This document shows positions 46,079 to 58,094 of a stretch of 64,000 bases of DNA, piece after piece (position 1 is the stretch's first letter; each line of letters opens with the position of its first letter). The DNA is from Hemerocallis citrina (lineage: Eukaryota > Streptophyta > Magnoliopsida > Asparagales > Asphodelaceae). The notes under the pieces were generated by a model. The model was given only the letters and a program-made list of their open reading frames with translations, ran no database searches and was not told the DNA's origin. Position numbers and translations under genes: made by a program. The DNA is taken from positions 1,428,501 through 1,492,500 of the forward strand of contig JACEHZ010000589.1 in NCBI GenBank assembly GCA_017893485.1, given 5' to 3'.

Positions 46079-47497
46079 TCAAGGGCACATCCCAGTAGAT
46101 GTAATCATGAAGGTGCCACCCTTCACACGAACTCCACCTATCTCAAGGCTCCTTCCACCTTCCAACGATATTCGAACATCGCAGTCTCGCTCGGATGATT
46201 CTAGTGACGACATACTAGATGGTGCTGTAGGAACAATGTGTTTCGAAATACTTGCACAAGTTTTTCTGTTCCTCCAAAGCTGGTAGAGGTTGTGCTGACC
46301 CTGCTCAATCCCCATCTCACCCTTCATCACCCTAAGATAACTTTTCCAAACTGATCGAATTCCACCTGGATCTATGTACCTGCAATCCATTACTTCGAGA
46401 GTTCTCATTGATATAAGGCTACGCTTCATCAAAGGAATACACATGTCCTCCTCTAGTGTGTATCCCCTTCCGTCTGTCATCTTTGACTCATTTGTTTTCT
46501 TACCTCTTACTTCACAAGTCTTGTTAATCTTCGTTCTCACACAACAACATGAGACAAATTTGTAAGTAGAAATCATTACTTCACAAATCTTATCAACCTT
46601 CATCTCACACAATGACATGATGTGCAAACTTGTAAGTAGAAACCATCTCCCTCTCGGAGCAAACTTGAGAAGAACTAACCGAATCAAAAGAACAACCGGA
46701 ATTCACATCTAAAGGACTCGAAACAAAAGCACTGTTTAAGCCATCACCTGATTTAGTGGCAATGGATTTGGTGCCCCTCTGACTCAACTGCTTGCGACAA
46801 TCTCTCATACAATGCTCAATTCCTTTGTACTGGTGGCCACAAACCTTAACCCTACATACAGTTTTCCTTCCATTCAAATTACAATCCACCTCCAACCAAC
46901 TCACAAAAGTTGACGCCGATTTCTGACTCTCCTTCCTAAGTGCATTCTACTCCAACCCCTTGATTATACCTGCTTTGAAAAATTTATCCTTGGTAGATTT
47001 CTCATATAACACGGTTATCATGTTGGATGGATTTGGTGGTGAATATATCGACTTGAAAATCTTTAGATCATCTGCGTTGAACACCCTCAGTTCAAATAAC
47101 TCCATATTGAAATCCACTACATGATCTAGAAGAGCGGTACTTTTCTTCATTGAGAAACCCCACAACTTTCCTTTCTGATGCATCCGACCATGTAATGATG
47201 ATCCCGAGTAGTTAGTTCTGAATATTGCCCAAAGACTCGCCGCACTTCTTCTATACCTGACTTCGCTCATCGAATACATACAAATTTAACTCAAGGCTTC
47301 TGAATAAATCTCCTCCCATTTGTGTCGATTGGTCTTCCTTTATCTCCTTCTAGAACTAGATCCAAGTCCTGTTGAACCGATGCTTCATGTATATCCACCT
47401 TCAAGAGATCAAAGTTGATCTTGCCTTTGAACCGCTTGATCTTCGTGATCTGATCTGCCATCTTCTCCAAGGAACTCGAACAAACCCTTGAACCCAA
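46079..47497 (-). pseudogene. broken copia gag and protease
   Basis: The minus-strand frame from 47497 holds MADQITKIKRFKGKINFDL and VQQDLDLVLEGDKGRP, the start of a copia gag. After a frame change, 47279-46947 continues with LLDHVVDFNMEL. Then 46904-46605 has VCGHQYKGIEHCMRDC (zinc knuckle) and LDVNSGCSFD (decayed protease box). From 46687 to 46079 come LISMRTLEVMDCRYI, VMKGEMG and LYQLWRN, the pre-integrase segment. Frameshifts and stops separate these. Integrase, RT and RNase H are missing. Confidence 0.8.
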
Positions 47498-47498
47498 A

Positions 47499-47510
47499 GC
47501 TCTGATACCA
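47499..47510 (-). promoter_or_regulatory. tRNA-Met primer-binding site of the copia element
   Basis: TGGTATCAGAGC on the minus strand, two bases after the 5' LTR. Confidence 0.88.
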
Positions 47511-47512
47511 AT

Positions 47513-48232
47513 TGTTAGGAAAATTACTGACTGATAATTGTGTTGAGTTATTCGATGTAATTAACACAAACCACCAAGCACATACTCGATCATACCAAAC
47601 ACACAAAAGTACATACAAGTTTGTCCCGGTCAAGGCTTTCACCTTAATCATGAGGAGAAGAAACCCGAGATGTTATTCAACTAGAGAAGATACAAGAATA
47701 TTACAATTCTCACCACGATCCTCTCTCAAGCCTCACCCGCAAATACTAGTTGTTTACAATTATAGAATCACTCAATCTCTCTTTCAATGAAGTACTCTCT
47801 CTTTCTCTCTCTCTCTCTCTCTCGACTCTCAGTGAAGGCCAATAACAATATATAGAGATCTAGAGAAACCCTAGTTAGATATCTTGATACAATAGTCATT
47901 GAATATTCCTGAAGAGATAATCCTACGATAGTAGCCGTATGATCTGACTTGATGAACAAGTTGGGCTTCTCACGAATCACCAAGACCCGACCCAAATAAT
48001 CCATCAGCACTGTGTTCGGTCGATCGCACCCCAAGGTTGGTCGACTGCTGCCTCTAGGGAACTCCTGCATAGTAGGGCGGTCAGCCGCACCCCAGGACGG
48101 TCGACCGCAACCTGCTGCTGCTATTGCTGCTGACGGTTTCCTTTTGCTTTCACTCCATCTCCGATCGTCTCGATTTCTCTATCGTCTCATCGTCTTCTTA
48201 TCCAACATAGTATGAAAGGCATAAACCCAACA
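47513..48232 (-). repeat. 5' LTR of the copia element
   Basis: Contains GTCGAT at 48019 and GTCGAC at 48040 and 48100, with a decayed copy (GTCAGC) at 48080; spacings 21 and 20 bp as in the other LTR. Confidence 0.88.
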
Positions 48233-49148
48233 TTTAGTTTGAGAAAGAGGAAGATTTGTGGTATAATATGCTAGTTATTTAGCATGCATGTTTAATAGAC
48301 TACTTAAATTGAAGTTTAAATGTGTGATTGAGCTCCAAAATTAGGTTGTTTTATTCAAGAGAATCAACTCCAACTCTAGGACTATAGTAAAGATAGATTA
48401 TCTAAAAAATACTTATAGAAATAGTATTGTTAATTGATACCTAATAGGAAAATATACTACAACTAGATGATAAGAGTTTGAGATGGATAAAGAGACATCT
48501 CAGTTTGAGACCAGGCTTTTAAGTAGCCTTTTATTCAAAAAAGAAAAACAGATCTTTAAATGAAAAGATATTGTAACTACCTGTGGGTTTTCCAATGAGA
48601 CCTAATGTTTTTGTGACCATTTCACCGCCTTATAATTTTTTATGTTCAGTAGAATTCTCTATGAAAACTTATTTAAAGTAAAGCTGACAATGGTCTGGGT
48701 TTGGCTTGAACTCATATAAGCCTGAGCCCGAATTCTAAAATTGGGCCCAAGCCCAACCCAATTTAACTTTGGGCTTAAAATGTTGGGCCCGAGCCCTGGC
48801 CCGATTAGACCTGAAACAAATGGGTCGGTCCAAGGCTTGAACTAATTATGCACTTTTAATATAATTTTCTAATATTAACATAACAACACCTAGAATATAT
48901 CCTAAAAATAAAAACATCCGGAGTAGTACATGAGTATCATAATTAAGAAAACATATTGATTAATTTTTGTAAAATTATCTAATTTTGTTTATTTATATTC
49001 TAATACTATATTTATAAGGCATCAAAGTTCTCTGTATAAACTATAATACTCATTTCAACTTATACAAATAAATGAGTAGTAGAAAGGAAAAAAAATTAAA
49101 CGAATGAATAAACATGATTCTAAAAAATAATCATGACTATACATAATA

Positions 49149-52100
49149 TGTCATGCCCCGCTTCCCGAAATACGGGAATACGAGTCCGTGACGAAGGCCT
49201 AGTGAATGATATTAACATCATTCATAAGCTGTACCAGTCTTAACTCAACAACATGAAAAGAAATAATCACAACCACGCAGATAAATATAATCACATAAAC
49301 AATAACTGAGATTAAACATGCAGTAGTCCAACATAATAACCAACAACTGGAAAAAATAAACAACAATTATGGGTCAACAAAGTCTGGGATACAAAGTTCG
49401 ACAAAAAGAATAACATGGAAGAAGATAATTTATTTTAAAGCAGCTCCTGCTCCAATCCTAGAAGAACTGCTCACCAATGCCTCCTGACAACTCTCCTTGT
49501 GCACCTGTAGTTGGATCAACTAGAGTAGAAAAGAAAATATCCTTAGAGCAAGTATGGACAGCAAGCATTGAAAAGCAAAGAGTAAGGAAACATGGTACAT
49601 CAAGGAATACGAAGCAAGATCAAAATTCAAAAGCAATAACAGGGACTGTTGAAAGGTCAAGATTTAACAATGTAATTTCAATAACAATAATCGGTAAACA
49701 ATGTCAATGTCAATAGTCATGATTCAATGATGCAAGTTTCAATCTATTCTATTAGTATTTAGCCTAACTAATGCACGTACTAGCGTCCCATACCACAGGT
49801 TCCATGCATACAACACAGTGTTCGTTTTAGACTTCGTGGTGGGATCTACAGAGCATGTACTTGGTATCAATAACAATAATTTACAATCAATAGTTGACAA
49901 ACAATAATTCGCAATCGTTACTCCTCCTTCCATGACAATACGATATAACGATTAGGCCTTACCGAGTACATTTTCTGAGATTATCCACTACTAGGTCAAC
50001 CCTTATTACTCCATCTTGTTAATATTTTATTATTTCATTCATGATCATGCAATGTGTTTAAGAGTGTCAAGAAGATGATAAGATGCAACAAAATGATGCG
50101 ATGCATGATAAATACAAGTAATTGTGAATCTGAAAAGAGCAGACACAACGGTACTAAAACAACAGTAACTCAGAAACTAAAACTCGGAATTCGATTCCGT
50201 CAAAAGGGCAGTAAACTAGACATCTAGGGCTACAATTCATATTCAGTAAGTTTTAGTTGATTCTGACTGTAACTAGGTCAATTATTCTAATCTTTACAAG
50301 TTAACAGTTCTGGCAGTAGCTTAGAGTTAAAACTTTATGGGTAAAAACTAAGTGTAAAATCAATATAAAAATCTAAAAAAATTAGGAATGGATCCTAAAC
50401 ATGTCTACTAAGTTCCTAGAGAGTTTCATGTCATTACACTACTGTTATCATGGTGTTTCAACTGAAAGTTGTGTCGGTATTTCAATAAATCGCAATCTGG
50501 AAAGTACAGACCAGCAGTGACTAAAACTGTGATATCTTCCAGCTCACAGATCGGTAATTAGACTCATCAAGTGTTCTGGAAACTAGATTCATTAGGCTAC
50601 AATTTCTTTTTATATAGTTTTGGTTGATTATTATTGTAATAGAGTCGAAACCTCAGTGCAAAATAGAATAGACAGCAAAACATAACAAAAGTCATCATAT
50701 ATATTTATCAAAGTGAATAATCAACATGTTCTTGTATCATGAAATGTATTAACATTAATGTACATCAAGTTGAGATGAAATTCTACTGTATACAAAGGCA
50801 AGATTATCATGTCATGATTCAATTCACGAGATCTCAATCAATCAACATGTATTCATATCATTATCTATTTCTCATATGCAAATTCTAGTCAATTTGTTCA
50901 TGTCGTGTGTGCATGCAAGTTTGGGTTTGGATCAATAGATATTGGCATGAAGTCAAGGATACTTCAGGTTAGCTTGTGTAAAGCCTTGATATCCCCAATG
51001 GAAAGTACACAAGCAATATTACGATAATCGAAAGAGAACTACTTGCGGAGGAGATCAATAATCTTGAACTAGAAAAATAAACGAGTTCAAGTGGACTTGC
51101 CTTTTGTGTGAGAGATTCGAATAACTAGAATAACGGGATTAGAATCCCGGGCGACGATCCAAGAAACGTGCGAGCCACGTGCAAAACACCAAATAGCAAA
51201 AGCAAAACCGAAACAAACACCAAACGCTTAGGTCACCTATAGGCAAAACTGTAAACACTACACACCGAATCGAGACCCCCCTACTCCACAAAACACCACA
51301 CACTAAAACAAACCACTCACTGTCTCTCTTCTTCCCCACCCGACTGAGAGAGAGAGCGCGGGAGAGAGAACGGCAACCGAGCGAGGTGGTGCGACTGGAG
51401 GTCGCGACTAGCGACGGCGAGAGGCGAGGCGATGGTGTTGCGGTGCACAGGGCGAGCTCTGTTTTTGCTCAAAACAGGGGAGATGACATCAGGGCGAATG
51501 GGGCTTCGACGACAACGACAAGGGGCTGAGGTCCTCCGGTGATTGCGATGAACGGGGAGAGATCGAGAGGATGAAGACGAGCGGGGCTCAAGCGTCGTTG
51601 GGTTTCGACGCCTCACCGGGAAGAGAAGGATGACGATGGCTTCTTAGAGTTCTTCGGTGCTGGTCGGGGATGGTTGCAGGCACCGAGGAGGTGGCGAAGC
51701 GCTGAAAAAGACGAGGAGGAGCAGAGGCCGGAGATTGAGGCGGCTGTTGCAGGTGCAGGCGGCGGTTGAGGGACGGCAGCAACGGGGGGCTGCAAGGAGC
51801 TTCGGAGGTCGAAGGTTGATGATGACGGGGATGGGTTTCTTCGGAGGCAAAACAGTGGATGAGGGAGCGAGGTTGAAGATGATGGGGGTGGTCGACTGTA
51901 CTGGCGAAAAGGCGTCTCGAGAGTAGCGGTGGGGCAAGGCGGCGATGGGTGTGTCGACGAAGGTGGTTGAGCGGGAATGGTTGGGTTCTCTGTTTGGTTT
52001 TGGAGACAGAGGAGGGGAGAGAGAGTGGGGGTGTGATTGATTATAAAAATAATAATAAAATATTAATAGTGGGTAGTTGGAAATAGTGGGGGATGTGAGA

Positions 52101-52404
52101 AGGGAATTTGAGGATACGGAAAGATGATAGGGTGAGATTTGGGTTTATGAGTATTGGGTATTAAAAGGAGATCCAATAAGATGCAGGTTTGGGTTTAGGG
52201 TAGGCTAGGATCCAATAAGAGGTGGATATGGGTAGATAATAGTATGGGCTTGAAAATGAATTGGGCTAACAAAAGCTAGATAACAATAATAACAAATTGC
52301 AACAAAAGGCTCACAACAAGTGCAAGACCCAAAATACATTAAATAGAAAAGAGAACACTATAAAAATACAAGAAATATCCGTACAACGAGTAATATGGGT
52401 TGCA
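49149..52404 (-). mobile_element. solo LTR, gypsy type (3256 bp)
   Basis: TG at 49149 (TGTCATGCCCCGCTTCCCG) and CA at 52404, flanked by TAATA (49144-49148, 52405-52409). Shares its end and the AATGTACTCGGTAAGGCC phrase (inverted, near 49960) with 19491-22580. The minus-strand start resembles the LTR at 59659. A GC-rich leader-like block at 51320-52010 yields spurious open frames. No internal region, hence solo. Confidence 0.75.
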
Positions 52405-52603
52405 TAATATTAGTATAAATTTTCTTATGCATATGTATATGTATGTAATCATATGTATACACGGATATGTAGATGCAAAAATTTGATTTGGGCTCGCCAA
52501 ACTTAGATATTTGAGCTCGAGCCCGGCCAGAATTTTGTTTAGGCCTAAACGGTTCAGTGTGAGCCCGATTCGAATTGGTAAATAATTAGCCAAAGCCCAC
52601 AAA

Positions 52604-53594
52604 TGTAATACCCCGGATTTCCTAGATATTTGTTAGTGGGCTTGGATTTGTGTGGGCCTAAGAGATTATATGAGCCTTAGAGATTTGGTGGCTGCATGGC
52701 ACAAATCCAGTTTGTGTGCATACATGGCATGCACATGAGGTGTTTGATGAAATGTTTGAATGAAGGATAGAAAATAGTAGAAAGAGGATTAAGTTTAGTC
52801 CCACATATGTGGTAAAAATGATTGTATAAGTGCATATATTAGGTTGCCCATGATCCAAGAGTACCTAACAAACTATAGTACTTTTGGTTCGGTTATGCCT
52901 TGTGGTGGGGCTGTGGTTAGATCCTTAGACGCTGTTGCCGCTGAAATCGGTGTGGGGGCAAACAGATAGATTTGTAGATTCTTTGGTATGTTCAATAGTC
53001 AAACCTGAAACCTTTCCGCCGGAGTTCGATTGTGATCTCCTGTCGTTCACCTGCAAGAAGTGCGAAACACCGGGGTTGATCCCGGCGACGCACCCTCCGA
53101 TGCTCAAGTCATTAATCAGAAAGATTATGAATGAGCATTGATTGGCAAAAGAATGATTACCTATTAATGGTGGGGGATGGGGGGTATTTATAGCTGCCTT
53201 AGGGACCAGTTTCGGGATAAGATCAAATCCCTACTTCCCAGTGAATGGATAGATTGAATTGGGGCCGTTGATTGTGTATAATCATAAATCCTAATTCTAT
53301 CCAGCTGGATCGGGTTTCATGCGGGTTGGAACTCGCACCCAGTTGAGATGGACTCGTTCGTGGGTTATTGGACCTTTGGAAAAAGGACCCAGTATCCATT
53401 TCGGACCCGTTCGTATGTGAAATTACCATTTTACCCCTGATCTTTAAGATTCGCGCCAAGTTTGGACGGTCCCGATTTAACCCTATTTTAGCCATATCAG
53501 ACGCATAAGCGATCGTAGGCATGTGCGAGCTGGTTAGATAGATGTGCATAGCCTCAAGCAGAGCTAGCCAGGCTCTGAGGCTCTGGGCGCTACA
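52604..53594 (+). mobile_element. solo LTR (about 420 bp) interrupted by another solo LTR
   Basis: TGTAATACCCCGG...TGGGCGCTACA with perfect ACAAA duplication (52599-52603, 53595-53599). The sequence 52933-53499 inside it is a separate insertion. Confidence 0.85.
52933..53499 (-). mobile_element. solo LTR of the gag-only element family (567 bp)
   Basis: Same family as 28366-28986 and 44485-45105 (TGTTGCCGCTGAAATCGG...GCCATATCA on the plus strand), with TATAAATA at 53185-53192 (minus) and perfect duplication GACGC (52928-52932, 53500-53504). Confidence 0.92.
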
Positions 53595-53863
53595 ACAAAT
53601 AACCAGGTCAGACCTAGTTGGGCCTGAGTCAGATTTGGGCCAATTGTCACCCTTAATTTTTCGACCATGTTATTATTTTTATAATAGATTTTGCAACCAT
53701 GTTGTGTGTAGTTTTTGTACATATGATTAAAATTTCCAACCAATCCAAGTCCTGGGAAAACAAAATTATAACAACTAGAAAAAAATCAACAAAAATTTCA
53801 AGAATTGGAAGATATGATACAAGAATTTTGCTTGCAATTAACAAGGAAATGTCCAAGATTAAC

Positions 53864-56800
53864 TGTAGCGCCCCGAATTTCTAATATGATAACTTAGAAA
53901 ATACGTGGCACAATCCCAGCATCCACTTCAATGTAACAATAAACACAACCAACACCACTAAAATTTTCAATTTTTATTACAACAAACTTTTACAAATCAC
54001 AGCAGAATTCAAAACAACTCAATAATATTTTCTGTCGTTTACAACTCAAATTATCCCAAAACTGCTTTTACAAATTTACACAAAACTCTTATGAATCAAT
54101 TTATCTCAAATATGCCTCAAGCATCCAAACCTCCAAACTCTAAGCAACAACCTGCAACATGTGAGGCTAGAGATGATCCCTAACCCCCAAAACTAAAGGG
54201 GTTAGCCATAAATGGTGTGAGTGACATAAAATAATCAACATAATTTAATTGTAAAACATAAGGTCATCAACAACATGTATTAACCACAATGATAAAGGAA
54301 TAAGGGGTAACAAAGATGTAAAGCATGGAAACATCATAGAATGAAAACAACAAGTGCATCTAGTCTAAAGGTCAAGTGTAGGAAAACTGGAAAACACATG
54401 CATAAAACCAAGTCAAGAAAACACAATTTCTATATGCGGACTCTCTAATGCATACTTGTCGAAGTCTATGCATCCCATTCTACATAGGTTCGGTGCAAGC
54501 CCTTAATGTCTCCACTTCATATGGGTTCAGTCCCCGCTATGCGACTAATCTTAACACGATGACTACTACGAGATAAAGATAAACTGTGAGAATTAGCCCA
54601 TGCCTGATAATTCCGTAGAGGGATCCCATATCTCAGGTATTTTACCTGGATAATTCAGGAGATCATCCCACATCTAGACATAGACACATCATCACATGAT
54701 TACCCCATGTGCGTCGCCTCGACTTCGATAATTCCGGAGTTCAATCCCACATCTCAAGCAAATCACTTGGATAATTTCGGAGATATATCTCTCATCTCAG
54801 GTAATTTACCTGGATAATTCCGGAGATAAATCCCTCATCTCAAGAAAGTTACTTGGATAATTCAGGAGATTAAATCTCTCATCTAAAGCCGTATTGAGGT
54901 GCATAACTCATGTTCCCGTTCATCATATCACCACTAGTGCCTGTCCTTATCATTTGTGGGTTATTTAATTTCTCAACGAGTCTCCTAGAGTGGTGTACCT
55001 TACCGGCCTAAAAATCAAAACTGAATAACTGAAAATGCCTCGGTGGGCCTCAACAAAATAACTCAACAAATATCTCAACACCGGTATACTAGGGTCACCT
55101 ACCTCTAGAGACTCAAACTCAAAAGTCTAAACAAATTCCACTAAACAAATGTGGCTCAACTGAATATCTTAAATCAAATACTGAACTGAATATCTCAAAA
55201 TCATATACTTAACTGAATATCTCAAAATCGATTACTGAACTGAATAACAAGTATAGACTGAATTATCTGAGAACCAATCATTCAAAGGAACACTCAAGTT
55301 ACAAAAACTCATCAGTACCAGTCGACTTATACTGTAGTAAGTCGACTGTCCAGATGAGAATATCTATAATTTTTACGAAAATAAACTAAGTAACATAAGT
55401 TGACTTATAAGAGTCATAAGTTGACTTACTAACAATATAAGATGGCTTATGGAAACATAAGTTGACTTACCAGATCATAAGTAGACTTATAAAAACATAA
55501 GGTGACTTACCAAAAACATAAGTAGACTTATAAAAACATAAGGTGACTTACCAAAAACATAAGTAGACTTATAAAAACATAAGGTGACTTACCAAAAACA
55601 TAAGTTGACTTATAAAGTTCATAAGTAGACTTATAAAAACATAAGTCGACTTAAAGGAGACATAAGTCGACTTATAAGAACATAAGTCGACTCATAAAAA
55701 CATAAGTCGACTTACCAGAGAGAAATTTCAGAAATCTTTAAGAAAATATCTTAAGTGTCATTAGTCGACTTGCAAAGTCATAAGTCGACTTAAATACAAT
55801 ATAAGTCGACTTAAAAGGTCATAAGTTGACTTACCAGAGAAAAATCTAAGATAACTTTGAAAAATAACTTCTAAGTGTACCAGTCGACTGAAAAGGGGTC
55901 TAAGTCGACTTTCCAGAACGAATTTTCAAGAAAACTAAAGATACAGCAGCTGGGTCGTACCAGTCGACTGATTAGTATACCAGTCGACTGTCGGCCTTCA
56001 GTCTGCAAGGTTTGGTTGTTCATGATAATCAAAATTAGGGTTTTCCAAAAGCAATTGTTGTTTACTAAAATAATTTGTATTTAGGTAAAATCGACAATCT
56101 CAAATAATTCTCGTTATTGATACCTTTCCTCAAATCAACCATTATCTCAAAACTAAATTCTCATGTTTAAGATTCCTAATTCTTTCATTAGGGTTCCTCA
56201 ATACTAAATTTCTTTCACAACTTTTAATAAAAATCTGATTTACAAATATAAGATCCAGATGCTCATCATCCGATCATAACCATGCTCAAGTCTTAACATG
56301 CTTTTTAACCATACAATTTCATAAATCAAGATCTACTCAATATTCTTAAATTTCACATACATGGTCCAAACAGTAACAATTGTTCACATGAATCATACCA
56401 CAATGTAAGATCCATATCATTCACAATATCAAATCAAAAACACAATGTCACTCGCATACATAGATCAAAACAACAAAACAATTTTATATCACTCACAAAA
56501 TCAAAACAAACAAAACAAAGTCACTCACCTTTAAATTTTAGGAGAATCCACGAAAAAGTCTTCCTTTTGCTAGATCCAAAAATCCTCCTCCCGATCACCA
56601 AGAAAACAATATTTTAATAAATCTGGAGTTGTGCAGCGAATGACGGCTGCACACCCTCTTTTATACAGACCGGGGTTGAAAGGAATTAGGGTTTTGAAGT
56701 ACTTTTGCAAAATAGTCATTTTTCAATTTATTACTTCACATATATAACCTTCCATAGTTAAAATAAGTTAAATAAATCAAAATTAAATAAAATCCTTTTA

Positions 56801-57445
56801 CCACTAAGTTTTCCAACAACCCAGCACGGTCCAGAGATAAGAAAATCCCGGATTTACACTCAGGGTGGCAATTTTGCACAAAAGCCCTCCCTTTTGTAAT
56901 ATTTGAAAATACCTCATAAAATATTCGTAAAAATCCAGAAAAATCCGAAATAATATCTAATAATACATATTATATTTTCCAATCAAAATATTTGACCTTT
57001 ACTTTCCAGAAAAGCATTTGCACAAGATTCTACATAAATTTCATATTTGCAAAAACACCCTTTTTGACTAAATCTTCACTAAATCGACTTTAAATGAAAT
57101 ATAAATATATATTTAAATTTAAATGCTAACCATGGGAAACCAAAATATCAGTAAAAATAAATTTTCATAGTTTATTTAAGATCCAAACGACTTTTTACAT
57201 AAAAGCCCCTCTCTTTCGAGATATTTGTAAAAATAGTTTCTTTATTCAGAAAAATTCCAAAACTTAGAATACACTCCATAATAAGTATGAGAACTTATTA
57301 AAAATATAAAATTGTATATTTATACCAAAATTATTTGCACGTGTTTCGTACGTGTAAAAAGATGAATATTTGTTAAATCTCCAGAAAATTATTTTAATTC
57401 ATTTTCAAATATTTAAAATAATATTTGAAAATACGGGGTTCTACA
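53864..57445 (-). mobile_element. solo LTR of the chromovirus family (3582 bp), expanded
   Basis: Minus-strand TGTAGAACCCCGTATTTTC...GAAATTCGGGGCGCTACA, with perfect TTAAC duplication (53859-53863, 57446-57450). Collinear with the 2741-bp LTRs at 32082 and 39762 but diverged. It is 840 bp longer, mainly because of the GTCGAC array. No internal sequence, so formed by LTR-LTR recombination. Confidence 0.92.
55321..55988. repeat. about 26 GTCGAC-type palindromes at 20-21 bp pitch
   Basis: Sites (GTCGAC or one- to two-base variants) start at 55321, 55341; 55399, 55420; 55441, 55461, 55481, 55501, 55522, 55542, 55563, 55583, 55604, 55625, 55645, 55666, 55686, 55706; 55764, 55784, 55805, 55825; 55883, 55904; 55963, 55983. 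Most sit in CATAAGTCGACTTA. The middle block includes a 41-bp unit repeated three times. Confidence 0.95.
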
Positions 57446-58094
57446 TTAACCTTTGAATGTGTCGGGAACATTATATTCATCTTATCGAAAGCAGTTACTG
57501 TAATTGCCATTATTAGTTAATGAATCATGCAAAGGTTCATAACCAAATTTGAGATACAAACATGGGTCGATCAGAACAACAGGCTCCTAAGGACACTAGA
57601 AGAGGGAATGCAGAACTCATGGATATGAGAGTTCTTTTTTGTTATCACCTTGGTTAATGAAATGTCAAATAAGTGGTAGAAATGCTACAACAATGGCACA
57701 AAAAAATGTCAAAAACTACTTTAAAGTAAAAACAATTCAAATATGAAAAGGGGCAGATGGAGAGAGAAAGAGAGAGAGTAGACAAATACAGATCCTTCTC
57801 CAAAAGATCAGGATCGGCAATCTGGATTGGGGATGGGCGAAGATGGAAGTGGAATTGGCTCAAGCCAACCGATCCAGGACGATACCTCCCCTCCGCAAAT
57901 TTTAGAAAATAATTAAATTGATCAATTAATTTTCAATTTTTTATATAAATTAATAACAGAAAATATCTAAATATTTTTACTTTAAATGCCTTATCCCAAA
58001 AACCAATCCACCAAATCTCAAATTGCCGATACTACCTATTTGTTGGCCAATACTGATCACAATATGAAAAATTTCAGTTATCTGATACGATTCT
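57446..58094. other. no gene or element recognised
   Basis: Unassigned sequence with a short GAGAGA run near 57760-57775. Confidence 0.5.

Larger units (their letters stand above)
45215..48232 (-). mobile_element. Ty1/copia element deleted for most of pol, minus strand
   Basis: LTRs at 45215-45920 and 47513-48232 (706 and 720 bp) start TGTTAGG/TGTTTGG and end CCCAACA on the plus strand. On the minus strand, ATTGGTATCAGAGC follows the 5' LTR (47513-48232) and CATGGTGGAGATTG precedes the 3' LTR. Both are standard copia signals. The 1.6-kb interior has gag and a protease segment only. Target site CTTAG/TTTAG, four of five bases matching. Confidence 0.85.
48682..53653. mobile_element. hAT-like non-autonomous element interrupted by solo LTRs
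   Basis: Left end AAGCTGACAATGGTCTGGG and reverse complement of right end AAGGGTGACAATTGGCCC are similar. Subterminal GGGCCCGAGCCC/GAGCCCGGCC phrases near 48720-48800 and 52495-52570 are typical of plant hAT derivatives. Its own sequence is 48682-49148, 52405-52603 and 53600-53653. No clear 8-bp duplication was found. Confidence 0.4.

Noticed and set aside
51317..51937. Set of overlapping frames within the 49149 solo LTR
   Set aside because: Low-complexity GC-rich leader block; no domain, overlapping in several frames.
55321..55988. CRISPR-like array (regular short repeats)
   Set aside because: Eukaryotic LTR context, no unique spacers of CRISPR length, no cas genes; the repeat is a palindrome at a 20-bp pitch.
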